Shown: positions 62,786 through 64,000 of the stretch, one piece after another | Layout: the number at the start of each line of letters is the position of its first letter | Position numbering within the stretch: position 1 is the first letter of the stretch | Assembly: GCF_913777995.1 (NCBI RefSeq) | Contig: NZ_CAJYVE010000011.1 | Coordinates: 23,418 to 87,417, forward strand | Direction of reading: 5' to 3' | Length of the DNA: 64,000 bases | Origin: an uncultured Pseudomonas sp. | Lineage (GTDB): Bacteria > Pseudomonadota > Gammaproteobacteria > Pseudomonadales > Pseudomonadaceae | Notes under the pieces: model-generated | What the model was told of the DNA's origin: nothing | The model's input: only the letters and a program-made list of their open reading frames with translations | The model's database searches: none | Program-made: the position numbers and the translations under genes

Positions 62786-64000
62786 AGCTGTTCGCTGCTC
62801 TCAACCGCCTGTTGCGGATCTTCTTCGTCGTCATCCGCTACCGGCTGGACGACATCGTCTACGCCCTGCCGCTGCCCTGGTACCTGCGTGCTACCCGCTA
62901 TGCGCTGCCCTGGCGTTGGCTGCCGCGGCCGAGCAAGACGCTGCCGCGCGGAGCCCGGCTGCGCCTGGCCCTGGAAGGTCTGGGGCCGGTGTTCATCAAG
63001 TTCGGCCAGATCCTCTCTACCCGCCGCGACCTCATGCCTGAGGATATCGCCGACGAGCTGATGTTCTTGCAGGACAAGGTCCCGCCCTTCCCGCCGGAGA
63101 AGGCCGTGGCGCTCATCGAGTCGCAACTCGGGGTGCCCATCAAGCAGGCCTTCGCCCGCTTCGATCACCAGCCGCTGGCCTCGGCCTCGGTGGCCCAGGT
63201 CCATGCCGCCCAGCTGCGCACCGGCGAAGAAGTGGTGGTCAAGGTGGTGCGGCCCGGTCTGTAAGGCATCATCAGCCAGGCCATCGCCTGGCTGTTCCTG
63301 CTAGCGCGCACCGCTGAACGCCTCTCCGCCGAAGCGCGCCGGCTGCACCCGGTAGACGTGGTCAGTGACTACGAAAAAACCATCTACGACGAATTGGACC
63401 TGTTGCGCGAGGCGGCCAACTCCAGCCAGCTGCGGCGCAATTTCGAGGGCTCCGAGCGGCTTTATGTGCCCCAGGTCTACTGGGACTGGTGCCGCGAGCG
63501 GGTGCTGGTCATGGAGCGCATCTACGGCATTCCGGTGACTGACCTGGCTGCCCTGCGCGACCAGGGCACCGACTTCAAGCTGCTGGCCGAACGCGGCGTG
63601 GAGATCTTCTTCACCCAGGTGTTCCGCGACAGCTTCTTCCACGCCGACATGCACCCCGGCAACATCTTCGTCAGCACCGCCAAGCCCTGGGACCCGCTCT
63701 ACATCGCGGTGGACTGCGGCATCATCGGTAGCCTGACCCCCGAGGACCAGGACTACCTGGCACGCAACCTCTGGGCCTTCTTCCAGAGCGACTACCGCAA
63801 GGTCGCCCAGTTGCACATCGACTCCGGCTGGGTGCCCGCCAACACCCAGGTCAACGAACTGGAAGCGGCCATTCGTACCGTCTGCGAACCCATCTTCGAG
63901 AAGCCGCTCAAGGACATCTCCTTTGGCCAGCTGCTGCTGCGGCTGTTCCAGGTGGCACGCCGCTTCAACATGGAAATCCAGCCGCAGCTGGTGCTGCTGC
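62782..64000 (+). pseudogene. ubiB: UbiB, interrupted by an in-frame stop; 3' end outside the window
   Basis: The frame from ATG 62782 encodes a UbiB-family atypical kinase: [23 protein letters not shown] (the KxGQ region) and [12 protein letters not shown] (the A-rich loop). At 63262-63264 a TAA stops it at codon 161, directly after [10 protein letters not shown]. The same frame then continues without any indel as good UbiB sequence to the window end: [56 protein letters not shown]. Most UbiB have Lys at the stop position. Truncation removes the HADMHPGN and DCG catalytic motifs. A base-call error is as likely as a real nonsense mutation. Coupled to ubiJ by ATGA. Confidence 0.85.

Overview
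The window reads as a chromosomal segment of a Pseudomonas, most likely of the P. putida / P. fluorescens side of the genus. The evidence is very high GC, Pseudomonas-type REP palindromes (GTGGGAGCGGCTTTAGCCGCGAA and variants), a complete class II (medium-chain-length) PHA operon phaC1-phaZ-phaC2-phaD with divergent phaIF, and the core pseudomonad order hemE-gltDB-damX-aroBK-pilQPONM / ponA / maeB / rpmE / priA-argS-SPOR-hslVU-pha-ubiEJB. No rRNA, tRNA, CRISPR array, insertion sequence or prophage gene was seen.

Layout. 1-2346: the start of pxpA (5-oxoprolinase subunit A) with an NRAMP-like transporter upstream in the same operon, and a divergent GntR/FadR-type regulator with a perfect operator-like palindrome between them. 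2384-5407: selO (protein AMPylase), a REP pair, an orphan PAAR protein and an orphan ParA-like ATPase. 5730-22576: a 19-gene, nearly gapless, co-directional aryl-polyene (APE) pigment cluster. 22635-24914: LysR regulator divergent from an MFS exporter. 25148-32406: hemE and gltDB. 32763-41140: damX-aroB-aroK-pilQ-pilP-pilO-pilN-pilM (minus strand; chain overlaps or tiny gaps). 41345-48775: ponA (PBP1A), maeB, a thermonuclease-family exported protein, rpmE, priA. 48896-53946: argS, an FtsN-like SPOR protein, heat-shock protease hslVU and a DUF971 protein. 54324-61248: PHA synthesis, depolymerisation, regulation and granule proteins. 61380-64000: ubiquinone genes ubiE, ubiJ and ubiB, the last running off the window and carrying an in-frame stop.

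How the APE cluster works (family knowledge plus inference). An MIO-type ammonia-lyase makes an aryl-acrylate starter. An acyl-ACP ligase loads it on one of two ACPs. Two ketosynthases plus a chain-length-factor-like partner, a FabG-type ketoreductase and two hotdog dehydratases extend it as a polyene. A flavin-dependent halogenase-like enzyme and a SAM methyltransferase probably tailor the aryl head. A thioesterase, a glycosyltransferase and two acyltransferases release the product and attach it to a lipid or sugar. An MMPL/RND permease, a LolA-like periplasmic carrier and a DUF3261 lipoprotein carry it to the outer membrane. A sigma70-like promoter sits about 90 bp upstream of the first gene.

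Most notable points: the halogenase-type signature and the mixed selectivity residues of the ammonia-lyase in the APE cluster; the ligase-dehydratase fusion; an NRAMP-fold transporter without the classical metal ligands beside 5-oxoprolinase; a stop codon inside ubiB; a near-consensus sigma32 promoter before hslVU; and a sigma54-like promoter plus a Crc/Hfq-type A-rich site at phaC1.
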